44,439 nt of DNA from an uncultured Veillonellaceae bacterium (GTDB lineage: Bacteria; Bacillota; Negativicutes; Selenomonadales; Selenomonadaceae), in contig OMZR01000005.1 of assembly GCA_900315575.1 (NCBI GenBank), positions 1 to 44,439 of the forward strand, written 5' to 3'. A model generated the notes under the pieces. It searched no databases. It was not told where the DNA came from and saw only the letters and a list, made by a program, of their open reading frames with translations. Below, piece by piece: positions 17,201 to 25,096 of this stretch. Position 1 is the stretch's first letter, and every line of letters begins with the position of its first letter. Position numbers and translations under genes: made by a program.

Positions 17201-19072
17201 ATGTCGAAAGTCATTGGTATTGACCTCGGTACCACGAACTCCGTCGTGTCCGTCATGGAAGGCGGCGAGCCGACGGTCATCACGAACCCGGAAGGCAGCC
17301 GTATCACGCCGTCCGTCGTCGGTTTCACGAAAGACGGCCAGCGCCTCGTCGGCCAGCTGGCCAAGCGCCAGGCCGTTTCGAACCCGGATCGCACGGTCCG
17401 CTCCATCAAGCGCCACATGGGCGACCCGAACTACAAAGTCACGATTGATGACAAGTCTTATACGCCGCAGGAAATCTCCGCGATGATTCTCCAGAAGCTG
17501 AAGGCAGACGCGGAAGCATACCTCGGCGAGACGGTCTCGCAGGCCGTCATCACGGTTCCGGCATACTTCAACGATGCCCAGCGTCAGGCGACGAAAGACG
17601 CCGGCAAGATCGCAGGCCTCGACGTCATGCGCATCATCAACGAGCCGACGGCAGCAGCCCTCGCCTATGGCCTTGACAAAGACCAGGATGAGACGGTTCT
17701 CGTTTTCGACCTCGGCGGCGGCACGTTCGATGTCTCGATCCTTGACCTTTCCGACGGCACGTTCGAAGTCCTCGCGACGAATGGTGACACGCACCTCGGC
17801 GGTGATGACTTCGACCAGAAGATCATGGACTGGATGGTCGAGTCGTTTAAGAAAGAGAACGGCATCGACCTCTCGCAGGACAAGATGGCAGCGCAGCGCC
17901 TGAAGGAAGCAGCCGAGAAGGCTAAGATCGAGCTCTCCAGCATGACGCAGACGAATATCAACCTGCCGTTCATCACGGCCGATGCTTCCGGCCCGAAGCA
18001 TCTCGACCTCACGCTGACGCGTCAGCAGTTCAATGAAATGACGCACGACCTCGTGCAGCGCACGATGGAGCCGACGCGCAAGGCGATGGCTGACGCTGAC
18101 CTCACGGGCAATGACATCAACAAGATCATCCTCGTCGGCGGCTCGTCCCGTATCCCGGCCGTGCAGGATGCTATCCGCACGATTCTCGACAAAGAGCCGT
18201 CGAAGGGCGTCAACCCGGATGAGTGCGTCTCCGTCGGTGCTGCCATCCAGGGCGGCGTCCTCGTCGGCGAAGTCAAAGACGTGCTCCTGCTCGATGTTAC
18301 GCCGCTCTCCCTCGGCATCGAGACGCTCGGCGGCGTCTGCACGAAAATCATCGAGCGCAACACGACGATCCCGACGTCGAAGAGCCAGGTCTTCTCGACG
18401 GCGGCCGACAACCAGCCATCCGTTGATATCCACGTCCTGCAGGGCGAGCGCGAGATGGCAGCCGACAACAAGACGCTCGGCCGCTTCGAGCTCTCTGACA
18501 TCCCGCCGGCGCCGCGCGGAGTGCCTCGCATCGAAGTCAAGTTCGACATCGACGCCAACGGCATCGTGCACGTCTCGGCAAAAGACCTTGGCACGGGCAA
18601 AGAGCAGAAGATCACGATCCAGTCCGACAGCGGCATGAGCAAAGAGGACATCGACCGCATGGTCAAGGAAGCCAAGGCACATGAGGCCGAGGACAAGAAG
18701 CGCAAGGACGAAATCGACACGAAGAATAACGGCGAAGCCCTTGCTTATCAGGCAGAGAAGACGATCAAAGACCTCGGCGACAAGGCCGACAAGGCGAAAG
18801 TCGATGCTGTCCAGAAAGCCATCGACCACCTCAAGGAAACGCTGAAGGGCGGCGACACGGAAGCCATCAAGAAGGCAACCGAAGAGCTCCAGAAGCCGCT
18901 TTACGAGCTCAGCGCGGCTGCATATCAGGCAGCAGGCGCACAGGGCGCTCCGGGGGCCGGCCAGGCTGGCCCGCAGCCGGGTGCTCAGCAGAGCGCAGGC
19001 GCATCCTCGGCAAAGAAAGATGACGACGATGTCGTCGATGCCGAGTACACGGATGTCAATGACAAGAAATAA
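17201..19072 (+). CDS. dnaK: Chaperone DnaK (Hsp70)
   Basis: A 623-residue Hsp70. The nucleotide-binding domain (about 1-365) has [20 protein letters not shown], phosphate-binding [16 protein letters not shown] and the adenosine-loop [10 protein letters not shown]. The linker [19 protein letters not shown] leads into the substrate-binding domain and a helical lid with a Gly/Ala/Gln-rich tail. The loop near residues 75-90 ([20 protein letters not shown]) lacks the roughly 23-residue insert of proteobacterial DnaK, a known Firmicutes-type signature. aggagg precedes the ATG. Works with GrpE and DnaJ encoded on either side. Confidence 0.99.
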   Translation: MSKVIGIDLGTTNSVVSVMEGGEPTVITNPEGSRITPSVVGFTKDGQRLVGQLAKRQAVSNPDRTVRSIKRHMGDPNYKVTIDDKSYTPQEISAMILQKLKADAEAYLGETVSQAVITVPAYFNDAQRQATKDAGKIAGLDVMRIINEPTAAALAYGLDKDQDETVLVFDLGGGTFDVSILDLSDGTFEVLATNGDTHLGGDDFDQKIMDWMVESFKKENGIDLSQDKMAAQRLKEAAEKAKIELSSMTQTNINLPFITADASGPKHLDLTLTRQQFNEMTHDLVQRTMEPTRKAMADADLTGNDINKIILVGGSSRIPAVQDAIRTILDKEPSKGVNPDECVSVGAAIQGGVLVGEVKDVLLLDVTPLSLGIETLGGVCTKIIERNTTIPTSKSQVFSTAADNQPSVDIHVLQGEREMAADNKTLGRFELSDIPPAPRGVPRIEVKFDIDANGIVHVSAKDLGTGKEQKITIQSDSGMSKEDIDRMVKEAKAHEAEDKKRKDEIDTKNNGEALAYQAEKTIKDLGDKADKAKVDAVQKAIDHLKETLKGGDTEAIKKATEELQKPLYELSAAAYQAAGAQGAPGAGQAGPQPGAQQSAGASSAKKDDDDVVDAEYTDVNDKK

Positions 19073-19094
19073 ATCATTCGGTTGAAGGATGTGA

Positions 19095-19126
19095 GTGGTT
19101 CGCGCCATGTTCATGGCACGAACCAC
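19095..19126 (+). promoter_or_regulatory. Intercistronic dnaK-dnaJ stem-loop
   Basis: GTGGTTCG (19095-19102) pairs with CGAACCAC (19119-19126). After one C/A mismatch, GCCATG (19104-19109) pairs with CATGGC (19112-19117), loop TT. There is no T-run behind it, so it is not a standard terminator. It is more likely an mRNA processing or stability element that lowers DnaJ relative to DnaK. It ends 28 nt before the dnaJ start codon. Confidence 0.75.
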
Positions 19127-19154
19127 TTGCGCTATACAGGCAAAGGTGGTAAAA

Positions 19155-20339
19155 GTGAGCGAACAACGCGATTTATATGAGGTCCTCGGCATCAGCAGGG
19201 ATGCGTCCGATGCTGATATCAAGAAGGCCTACCGGAAATTGGCGCGCAAGTATCATCCGGACCTCAACCGCGACAATCCGAAGGCCGCAGAAGAGAAGAT
19301 GAAGGAAGTCAATGTCGCCTACGACATCCTAAAGGATCCAAAGAAGCGCGCGCAGTATGACCGCTTCGGCTTTGACGCGGCGAATGCCGGTGGCGCTGGC
19401 GGTGCTGGCGGCTTCGGCGGATTTGGCGGCCAGGGCGGCTTTGGTGGATTCGGCGGCTTTGGTGGCGGTGGTGCCGAGGGCTTCGGCGACATCTTCGACA
19501 TGTTCTTCGGCGGCGGCGCGGGGCGCAGTTCTCGTTCGCGCGGCCCGGTTGCCGAGCGTGGCGCCGACATCCGCTACGACCTCGAGCTCACGTTCGAGGA
19601 GGCGGCATTCGGCAAAGAGGTTGAGCTCTCCATTCCGCGCATGGAAGAATGTCCGACGTGCCACGGCTCCGGCGCAGCGGCGGGCTCGAGCCCCGAGACG
19701 TGCCCGGACTGCCACGGCACGGGCACGCGCCGCACGGTGCACAGCACGCCGTTCGGCCAGATGATGAACGAGACGACGTGCAACCGCTGCCACGGCACGG
19801 GCAAGATCGTCAAGAACCCCTGCCATGACTGCCATGGCACGGGCAAGAAGCGTGCAAACCATACCGTCAAGGTCACGATCCCGAAAGGCGTCGACAACGG
19901 CACGCGCTTGCGCGTCTCGGGTCACGGCGAAGCTGGCACGAATGGCGGCGGCTACGGCGATCTCTACGTCTACATCTTCATCAAGCAGCACAAGTTCTTT
20001 AAGCGCCAGGGCAATGACGTCATCGTCGAAGTGCCGGTCTCGTTCGTCGAGGCCGCGCTCGGCGGCACGGTGCAGGTGCCGACGCTCGACGGCCCCGTCG
20101 ACATGAAAGTGCCGGCTGGCACGCAGAGCGGCAAGATCATGCGTCTCAGGAACCGCGGCATCCCGTTCCTGCGCGGTTCGGGCCGCGGCGACGAGCATGT
20201 CATCGTTAAAGTCCTCACGCCGCAGAACCTCAGTTCGAAGCAGAAAGACCTCCTGCGCGAGTTCGGCGAACTCAGTGGTGACAAGGTCAACCCCGAAAAG
20301 AAAAGCTTCCTTGACAATCTGAAGAAGCTGTTCAAGTAA
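19155..20339 (+). CDS. dnaJ: Chaperone DnaJ (Hsp40, type I)
   Basis: A 394-residue type I Hsp40. The J-domain (about 1-70) contains YHPDLNRD with the HPD triad. A long Gly/Phe region (about 75-115) follows, then four zinc-binding CxxCxGxG repeats: [24 protein letters not shown] and CHDCHGTG. The C-terminal substrate-binding domains complete it. It stimulates DnaK ATPase activity and delivers clients. The GTG at 19155 ([12 protein letters not shown]) is chosen since aaggtgg is just upstream; the frame is open further up to 19095 but that part overlaps the intercistronic hairpin. Confidence 0.97.
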   Translation: MSEQRDLYEVLGISRDASDADIKKAYRKLARKYHPDLNRDNPKAAEEKMKEVNVAYDILKDPKKRAQYDRFGFDAANAGGAGGAGGFGGFGGQGGFGGFGGFGGGGAEGFGDIFDMFFGGGAGRSSRSRGPVAERGADIRYDLELTFEEAAFGKEVELSIPRMEECPTCHGSGAAAGSSPETCPDCHGTGTRRTVHSTPFGQMMNETTCNRCHGTGKIVKNPCHDCHGTGKKRANHTVKVTIPKGVDNGTRLRVSGHGEAGTNGGGYGDLYVYIFIKQHKFFKRQGNDVIVEVPVSFVEAALGGTVQVPTLDGPVDMKVPAGTQSGKIMRLRNRGIPFLRGSGRGDEHVIVKVLTPQNLSSKQKDLLREFGELSGDKVNPEKKSFLDNLKKLFK

Positions 20340-20345
20340 GCAAGG

Positions 20346-20395
20346 CATAAAAAATGCGTCAGCACATCCAAAGGATATGCTGGCGCATTTTTTTA
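20346..20395. terminator. Bidirectional terminator between dnaJ and the outer-membrane protein gene
   Basis: An A-run, then atgcgtcagcacatcc, a short loop and ggatatgctggcgcat, then seven Ts. The imperfect 16-bp stem with A-run and T-run on either side can stop dnaJ transcripts on plus and the convergent outer-membrane gene on minus. Confidence 0.9.
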
Positions 20396-20408
20396 CGATA
20401 TGGAGGGA

Positions 20409-21245
20409 TCAGAACCAGACGCGCACGCCAGCCCACGGGCCGTCGAGCTTGAACTGGCCGTAGTCATCATCGTGATCGATCTTGAGGTCGATGATACGAT
20501 AGCCGGCCTGGATGTCAACGTTGCTGACCGGATAGTAGGAAAGGCCGAGCTCGCTGTCGAAGATGTGGCCATAGCTGCCGAGCGGCAGGCCGGCGATGGA
20601 GGCATGTGCGGAGAGGTTGCTGCCGAGCGCTGCCGATGCCTTGAAGCCGATCATCGGAATCGGAGCCGTGAAGTCAACGCTCTCGGAGCGGTGCTCATTG
20701 TAGGCTACCTGGCCGCTCTTGCGCACCGTGGCATCGCCCTTGACTTCTGCTTTCCAGTGCATGGCTGCAATGCCATAGCTCCAGTCCACATTGAGGTTGT
20801 CCGTATGATAGAGCGGGTTCGTGACATCGAATTTCAGATAGTCGAAATCAAGGTCGGTCTTGGCGTTGCCATTGAATTCGTAATCGTTGACCTTGACTGG
20901 CTCATTCGTGAGGTTCGCATTGCCGTCCGTGCTGAAGTGGAGGTAGTCGAGCTTCATGTTGCGGTAGGAGAAGAGGAGCTCCGGAGAGTTCGACTTGTCA
21001 TCGATGTTCAGCGTATCGACGAGATCGACCTTGCTGCTCGAATAGTATTTCTGGATGTCATCGGATTTGACTTTCGCCGTGAGTTTCGGACGGAAATAGC
21101 GTGCCGTGACTGTGACCTGCTGATCCGCTTTGCGGCCATCCTCAACGAGCTGGGCCTCCGACGGCGTGGTCGTGCTTTCTGCAGCTGAAGCCGTTGCGGC
21201 GACAGCACTCATGGCGAGAGCCAGTGCAATCGTAGATTTTTTCAT
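20409..21245 (-). CDS. Outer-membrane beta-barrel protein
   Basis: A 278-residue exported protein. Signal peptide MKKSTIALALAMSAVAATAS ends at an A-S-A site (residues 19-21). The mature part alternates polar and hydrophobic residues throughout (for example YFRPKLTAKV, ISNVD-like YPVSNVDIQAGYRIIDLKID) and ends GPWAGVRVWF, the terminal Phe being the BAM assembly signal. It resembles small outer-membrane barrels of the TIGR04219 type, but that placement is tentative. The ATG at 21245 follows a ggaaagga-type site; the longer frame up to 21290 would spoil the signal peptide. Transport or adhesion role unknown. Confidence 0.82.
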   Translation of the reverse strand: MKKSTIALALAMSAVAATASAAESTTTPSEAQLVEDGRKADQQVTVTARYFRPKLTAKVKSDDIQKYYSSSKVDLVDTLNIDDKSNSPELLFSYRNMKLDYLHFSTDGNANLTNEPVKVNDYEFNGNAKTDLDFDYLKFDVTNPLYHTDNLNVDWSYGIAAMHWKAEVKGDATVRKSGQVAYNEHRSESVDFTAPIPMIGFKASAALGSNLSAHASIAGLPLGSYGHIFDSELGLSYYPVSNVDIQAGYRIIDLKIDHDDDYGQFKLDGPWAGVRVWF

Positions 21246-21344
21246 GGTGGGTCGTCCTTTCCCAATTTGATAGATTCCCATAACTTCCATGTTCCCTCAG
21301 AATTTTACCCATGAATCCCATGGCTCCTGATATTGAACAAAATA

Positions 21345-21375
21345 AGTATAAGATACTTTAATGATAATTTTCTTA
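21345..21375 (-). promoter_or_regulatory. Candidate promoter and Fur-like half site for the outer-membrane protein
   Basis: On the minus strand TATACT (plus 21345-21350) is a good -10, but no good -35 lies 17 bp upstream. Plus-strand TTTAATGATAATTTTCTTA (21357-21375) overlaps the -35 region and holds one perfect Fur hexamer GATAAT next to a 4-of-6 copy; the inverted half is poor. Weak -35 plus half box: suggestive only. Confidence 0.3.
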
Positions 21376-21428
21376 GAGTTAGGGGGGGACAGACGTCCTT
21401 TTTTCTTTTTGAAATATGGGGAAAGCAT

Positions 21429-22598
21429 TCATCGTCCGAGTTCGTACAGCCGCAGCAGGAAGTAGAGCTGTTCATAGACGTCTTCCGTGCCGATGACGGG
21501 CTCCAGGAGGCTCTCGGCTTTCTTGAGGCGGTAGCGGATCGTGTTCGGATGCTGGTAGAGAGCGGCGGCGGTCTTCGAGATTTCGCCGTGGTGCGCTATG
21601 TAGGCGCGGCAGGTGTCGAGGAGGCTCGAGGTGTATTTCTCGTCGTATGCTTCGAGGATGGCGACGGCCTCACGGGCGATGGCGTGGAGCGTCTCGTCGC
21701 GGCTCATGGGGAAGAGCAGGCGGTGGATGCCGAGCCCGCCGTAGCTCGTGGGCATTTCCGTCTCGCGCGCCATCTGGCAGGCGTCGATGCTCTGCTGGAT
21801 GGCCGTTGGCAGTGCGCGGAATGTCGGCAGCGTCTCGCTGCTGCCGCAGTAGAATTCTTCGAGCCGCGTGTCGTAGCGCGAGAGGAGCCGCTGGCAGAGG
21901 ACTTCAGGTGCCGAGGGGAGCTCGCGCTCGCGGGATGTGTAGAGCACGAGCAGGCCGTTCTGATATTTGCGGTATGTGACGTTGTCGAGCGCCTGCCCGC
22001 TGTACTGCTTGTACGTCGTGCGCGCGAGGAAGGCTGCGACTTCGCGCGGCGAGCCGGGATAGCGGCGGTGGATGAGGTAAAAGGCGGTCACGTAGCTCTG
22101 GAACGCCGGATTGATTTCGCGCACGGCGGCCTCGACGGCATAGGGCGAGCGGGCGGGCGCGAGCAGGGCCAGCAGGTCGTGGATCTGCTGCTCGCTCTGG
22201 AGGTGGCTCTGCTGGAGCTTCAGGACGTCGTTGAAGTTGACGATGATGTCTTCCATGAATGCGCCGTCGAAGAGGAAGAGCGGCAGGTCGTGCGCGTCGC
22301 AGAACGCGAGGACGTCGTCTGGCATTTCGGTATAGAAGACGGTCTTGACGGCGATGGCCGTGACGGCGCGGGCTGCGAGCTTCTCGAAGCTCTTCTGGAT
22401 CAGCGACGGGTCGTCCTTGGCGAAGAACAGCGATGTCAGCACGAGGTCGTCGGGGTGGAAGACGTCGAAGTTGCGGCTCATCCATTCGTATTCGAGGATG
22501 TCGACGTTGCGGACTTCGCGTGAGAGGCCCGTGAGCCCGGCGACGAGGCGGAAGTTCTGGAAGATCGGAAGCTCGAGGAGTTCTTTCAGGCGGATCAT
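21429..22598 (-). CDS. PucR/CdaR-family transcriptional regulator
   Basis: A 389-residue regulator. An N-terminal PucR-type sensor domain (IRLKELLELPIFQNFRLVAG through FLFDGAFMEDIIVNFNDVLK, about 1-130) is followed by a middle region and a C-terminal helix-turn-helix: YIAHHGEISKTAAALYQHPN, then TIRYRLKKAESLL. Proteins of this type activate catabolic genes for purines, sugar diacids or amino acids. The start at 22598 (MIRLKEL) is chosen because aagga lies 9 nt upstream; an ATG at 22607 touches that site. It is divergent from the aminotransferase operon and probably controls it; a 16-bp palindrome lies between the two promoters. Confidence 0.88.
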   Translation of the reverse strand: MIRLKELLELPIFQNFRLVAGLTGLSREVRNVDILEYEWMSRNFDVFHPDDLVLTSLFFAKDDPSLIQKSFEKLAARAVTAIAVKTVFYTEMPDDVLAFCDAHDLPLFLFDGAFMEDIIVNFNDVLKLQQSHLQSEQQIHDLLALLAPARSPYAVEAAVREINPAFQSYVTAFYLIHRRYPGSPREVAAFLARTTYKQYSGQALDNVTYRKYQNGLLVLYTSRERELPSAPEVLCQRLLSRYDTRLEEFYCGSSETLPTFRALPTAIQQSIDACQMARETEMPTSYGGLGIHRLLFPMSRDETLHAIAREAVAILEAYDEKYTSSLLDTCRAYIAHHGEISKTAAALYQHPNTIRYRLKKAESLLEPVIGTEDVYEQLYFLLRLYELGR

Positions 22599-22634
22599 GG
22601 AGACCATTCCTTTCCAAAGGGAAATGTTTCCTCT

Positions 22635-22663
22635 ATGATAGGACGTTTTCGCACTTTCGACAA
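22635..22663 (-). promoter_or_regulatory. Promoter of the PucR-family regulator
   Basis: Minus strand: -35 TTGTCG (plus 22658-22663), 17-bp spacer, -10 TATCAT (plus 22635-22640). It lies about 40 nt upstream of the start codon. Confidence 0.65.
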
Positions 22664-22665
22664 GC

Positions 22666-22681
22666 AGATTTTCGAAAATCT
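22666..22681. promoter_or_regulatory. 16-bp palindrome, candidate regulator operator
   Basis: AGATTTTCGAAAATCT is a perfect palindrome. It starts 2 bp beyond the -35 of the regulator's own promoter and 45 bp from the -35 of the divergent aminotransferase operon, a suitable place for a dimeric regulator acting on both. Confidence 0.5.
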
Positions 22682-22726
22682 TGGAGAAATCGCAAAAAAT
22701 CGCGCGGATTTTTGGTGATTTGTACA

Positions 22727-22755
22727 TAGACGGGACGACTCTGTTCGATTATACT
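22727..22755 (+). promoter_or_regulatory. Promoter of the aminotransferase operon
   Basis: -35 TAGACG (22727-22732), 17-bp spacer, -10 TATACT (22750-22755). The weak -35 fits activator dependence. The predicted 5' leader is about 180 nt long. Confidence 0.6.
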
Positions 22756-22800
22756 AGAGACATCAAAAGGACATAGCAAACGAACAGCAGGCAGCGTCGC

Positions 22801-22925
22801 CTGGGAACATCGTACCTCATCAAAGGTGCAAATTTCCCAGACGGCACTGTTGTTTTTGGAGGCTATTTGCCTGACGGCAAATGGCTAAGACATCCGTAAG
22901 CGCTGAAGCGCTAACGGCTATCTTA
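22801..22925 (+). promoter_or_regulatory. Structured 5' leader, candidate attenuator or riboswitch
   Basis: Stem 1: CTGGGAA 22801-22807 with TTCCCAG 22834-22840, enclosing stem 2: GTACCT 22812-22817 with AGGTGC 22824-22829. A competing stem uses GGTGC 22825-22829 with GCACT 22844-22848 and is followed by GTTGTTTTT, like a weak terminator. Stem 3: 10 bp, 22862-22871 with 22876-22885, loop TGAC. Stem 4: 22894-22917 with a TGAA loop, extended by TAAGA 22886-22890 with TCTTA 22921-22925, whose 3' arm touches the aaggagg ribosome binding site at 22925-22931. I cannot match it to a known riboswitch class. This 340-base gap between genes holds nothing else I can see besides the two promoters and the palindrome. 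Confidence 0.5.
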
Positions 22926-22940
22926 AGGAGGAATACTATT

Positions 22941-24011
22941 ATGAGCCGCTTCATCAGCAAACGTTACAAAGACATCACCCCGTATATCCCCGGCGAACAG
23001 CCGAAAGACCGCCTCTACATCAAGCTCAATGCGAACGAGACGTCGTGCGAGCCGGCACCTGGCGTGCGACGCGTGCTCGAGAGTTCGCGCATGCGAAACC
23101 TCGGCCGCTACACGGAGCCGACGGCGCTCGAGATGCGCCGCCTCGCTGCAGCGCTCTGCGGCGTCCGCCCCGAGGAAGTCCTCGCGGGCAATGGTTCGGA
23201 TGAGATCCTCGGCTGGATCTTCCAGACGTTCTTCATGGATGCGAGCGTCTGCTATCCCGACATCACGTATGGCTTCTATGAGAGTCTGGCCGTCGGCCTC
23301 GGCATCGAGCACCACGAGGTGCCGCTGAAGGACGACTTCACGCTTGACGTCGAGGCGCTCTGCCACGAGAAGAGCAACATCGTCATCGCGAATCCGAATG
23401 CGCCGACAGGCCACATGGTGCCGGTCAGCGATATCGAGCGCATCGTCGCGGCCGACCCGAACCGCATCGTCGTCGTCGACGAAGCCTACATCCAGTTCCA
23501 CAACGAGAGCTGCATGCCGCTCATCCGCAAGTATGACAACCTGATCGTCGTGCATACGATGTCGAAGGCCTATGCGCTCGCGGGTGCGCATATTGGTTTC
23601 GCTTATGGCTGCCAGGATCTCATCCACGACCTCGACTGCGTGCGCGGCGTCATGAATCCCTATAATATCAGCGACATCACGATGGCCGTCGGCTGTGCGG
23701 CGTTGCGCGACCAGGCTTATCTCGAAGCGCATGTGCGCGATGTCGAAGAAGCGCGAGAGTACACGACGACGGAGCTCCGGGAGCTCGGCTTCAAGGTGCT
23801 CGATTCGCGCACGAACTTCATCTTCCTCAAACATCCATATCTTTCGGGCGAGGAATATGTGCGCGAACTGCGCGAGCGCGGCATCCTCGTGCGCCGCTAT
23901 CCGTCGATGAAGCGTGCGGAAAACTATGTGCGCATCACGATCGGCACGCTCGAAGAGATGCAGGCCGTCGTTGCCGCGACGCGCTCGATCCTGCTGTGCC
24001 TGGCGGCGTGA
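22941..24011 (+). CDS. HisC-like PLP aminotransferase (class I/II)
   Basis: A 356-residue fold-type I aminotransferase of the histidinol-phosphate aminotransferase group. Features: KLNANETSCEPAPGV (28-42), GNGSDEIL (83-90), NPNAPTG (151-157), DEAY (180-183), PLP lysine in HTMSKAYALAGAHIGFAYG (K209) and C-terminal YVRITIGTLEEM. No histidine-biosynthesis neighbour is present, and the gene leads a catabolic-looking operon. It more likely transaminates the amino acid or keto acid handled there, pairing with the downstream 2-hydroxyacid dehydrogenase; this is inference. The ATG at 22941 is fixed by aaggagg (22925-22931); the open frame from 22881 begins inside a leader hairpin. Confidence 0.9.
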   Translation: MSRFISKRYKDITPYIPGEQPKDRLYIKLNANETSCEPAPGVRRVLESSRMRNLGRYTEPTALEMRRLAAALCGVRPEEVLAGNGSDEILGWIFQTFFMDASVCYPDITYGFYESLAVGLGIEHHEVPLKDDFTLDVEALCHEKSNIVIANPNAPTGHMVPVSDIERIVAADPNRIVVVDEAYIQFHNESCMPLIRKYDNLIVVHTMSKAYALAGAHIGFAYGCQDLIHDLDCVRGVMNPYNISDITMAVGCAALRDQAYLEAHVRDVEEAREYTTTELRELGFKVLDSRTNFIFLKHPYLSGEEYVRELRERGILVRRYPSMKRAENYVRITIGTLEEMQAVVAATRSILLCLAA

Positions 24012-24022
24012 GGAGCTATTTT

Positions 24023-25024
24023 ATGAAGAAAAAAGTCCTTTTCTGCGATTATCCGCAGGCGATGGATGAAAGCTATGCCTGGCAGCGCGAGGAGATCCTG
24101 CGGGCCTATCCGGACGCGGATGTCCGGGTTGTGCCCTATGCTTCTCCGCAGCAGCTGCGTGCGGAGCTCGCGCAGGCCGATGCGCTCGTGACGGCATTCC
24201 TGCCGCTGACGCGCGAAGTGCTCGCGGCTGCGCCGCGCCTGCGCATCGTGTCCGTCCATGCGACGGGCTATGGCAACGTCAATGTCGATGCCGCGCGCGA
24301 CCTCGGCATCGCCGTCACGCATGTGGCGGACTATTGCACGGAGGAAGTCGCCGAACACACGATGGCATTGATGCTCGCGCTCGCGCGCCATCTGAAAGCA
24401 TATGACCACCATGTAAATGAAGGATTTTCGTGGCAGTTCGAGTCGGAAAAGGGGCTGCACCGTATCAAAGGGCGGCACCTCATGCTGTTCGGCTGGGGGC
24501 GCATCAGCCGCAGGGTCGCGCAATTTGCGCAGGCATTCGGCATGAAGGTCGGCGTCGTCTCGCACCATTTGACGGACGAAGCTGCGATGGCGGCCGGCGT
24601 CCGCAGCGTCACGAAGGAAGAAGCATTCGCGGAAGGCGAAATCCTTTCCAACCATATGGCCGAAGCACGCGAGAACTATCATTTCTTCCGGCGCGAGGCG
24701 TTTGACGCCATGAAGTGCACGCCGATTTTCCTCAACGTCGGGCGCGGCAGCGCCGTCGACGAGGCGGCGCTCGTCGAAGCGCTCGATGCAGGAAAGATTG
24801 CGGGCGCAGGGCTCGACGTCCTCCAGACGGAGAATCCCGACCTCGCCCACAGCCCGCTGATCGGCCGCCCGAACGTCATCCTGACGCCGCATGCGGCGTT
24901 CTACTCCGAAGAATCGCATCAGGAGCTCGCGGCGCGGGCTGTGCAGAACATCATCGATTTCTTTGATGGAAAGCCGGTCGATAATTTGGCTCTCCCTCTG
25001 GGAGAGCTGGCACGCGAAGCGTGA
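24023..25024 (+). CDS. D-isomer-specific 2-hydroxyacid dehydrogenase
   Basis: A 333-residue NAD-dependent D-2-hydroxyacid dehydrogenase. Rossmann motif FGWGRISRRVAQFAQAFGMK (about 156-175), substrate Arg in NVGRGSAVDEAALVEALDAG, catalytic Glu in DVLQTENPDLAHSPLIG and catalytic His in ILTPHAAFYSEESHQE. It interconverts 2-oxo and D-2-hydroxy acids. Next to an aminotransferase it could reduce the keto acid formed and recycle NAD+. The start is set by gaggag 7 nt upstream of the ATG at 24023. The last 12-13 codons (from about 24986) and the stop come from an interspersed repeat, so the native C-terminus has been replaced or extended. Confidence 0.93.
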   Translation: MKKKVLFCDYPQAMDESYAWQREEILRAYPDADVRVVPYASPQQLRAELAQADALVTAFLPLTREVLAAAPRLRIVSVHATGYGNVNVDAARDLGIAVTHVADYCTEEVAEHTMALMLALARHLKAYDHHVNEGFSWQFESEKGLHRIKGRHLMLFGWGRISRRVAQFAQAFGMKVGVVSHHLTDEAAMAAGVRSVTKEEAFAEGEILSNHMAEARENYHFFRREAFDAMKCTPIFLNVGRGSAVDEAALVEALDAGKIAGAGLDVLQTENPDLAHSPLIGRPNVILTPHAAFYSEESHQELAARAVQNIIDFFDGKPVDNLALPLGELAREA

Positions 25025-25057
25025 CTGAGCGGGTAGTTGGATGCTGGATTCTGACAA
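24986..25057 (+). repeat. Interspersed palindromic repeat, type B, copy g
   Basis: Stem 1 ctctccc/gggagag (tct loop), stem 2 CACGC-gaa-GCGTG, then ggtagttggatgctgg and a tail ending ctgacaa. It begins inside the hydroxyacid dehydrogenase frame and contains its stop (25022-25024). It belongs to the family described under 33970, 39154, 39300, 40958, 44174 and 44300. Confidence 0.8.
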
Positions 25058-25096
25058 ATTATGCAGATGGAACTAAGAAAATAGGATGTGAATTCC

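Noticed and set aside
17132..19222. 696-codon open frame antisense to dnaK
   Set aside because: Mirror of a G+C-rich gene; composition is Arg/Val/Asp-heavy with no domain, and dnaK on plus is certain.
21333..22523. 396-codon plus-strand frame opposite the PucR-type regulator
   Set aside because: The minus-strand product has a clear helix-turn-helix and sensor domain; this frame has none.
22756..22940. T-box or guanidine-II (mini-ykkC) riboswitch in the leader
   Set aside because: No T-box GGTGG-type antiterminator core. ACGG occurs twice, but not as tetraloops closed by G/C stems as guanidine-II requires.
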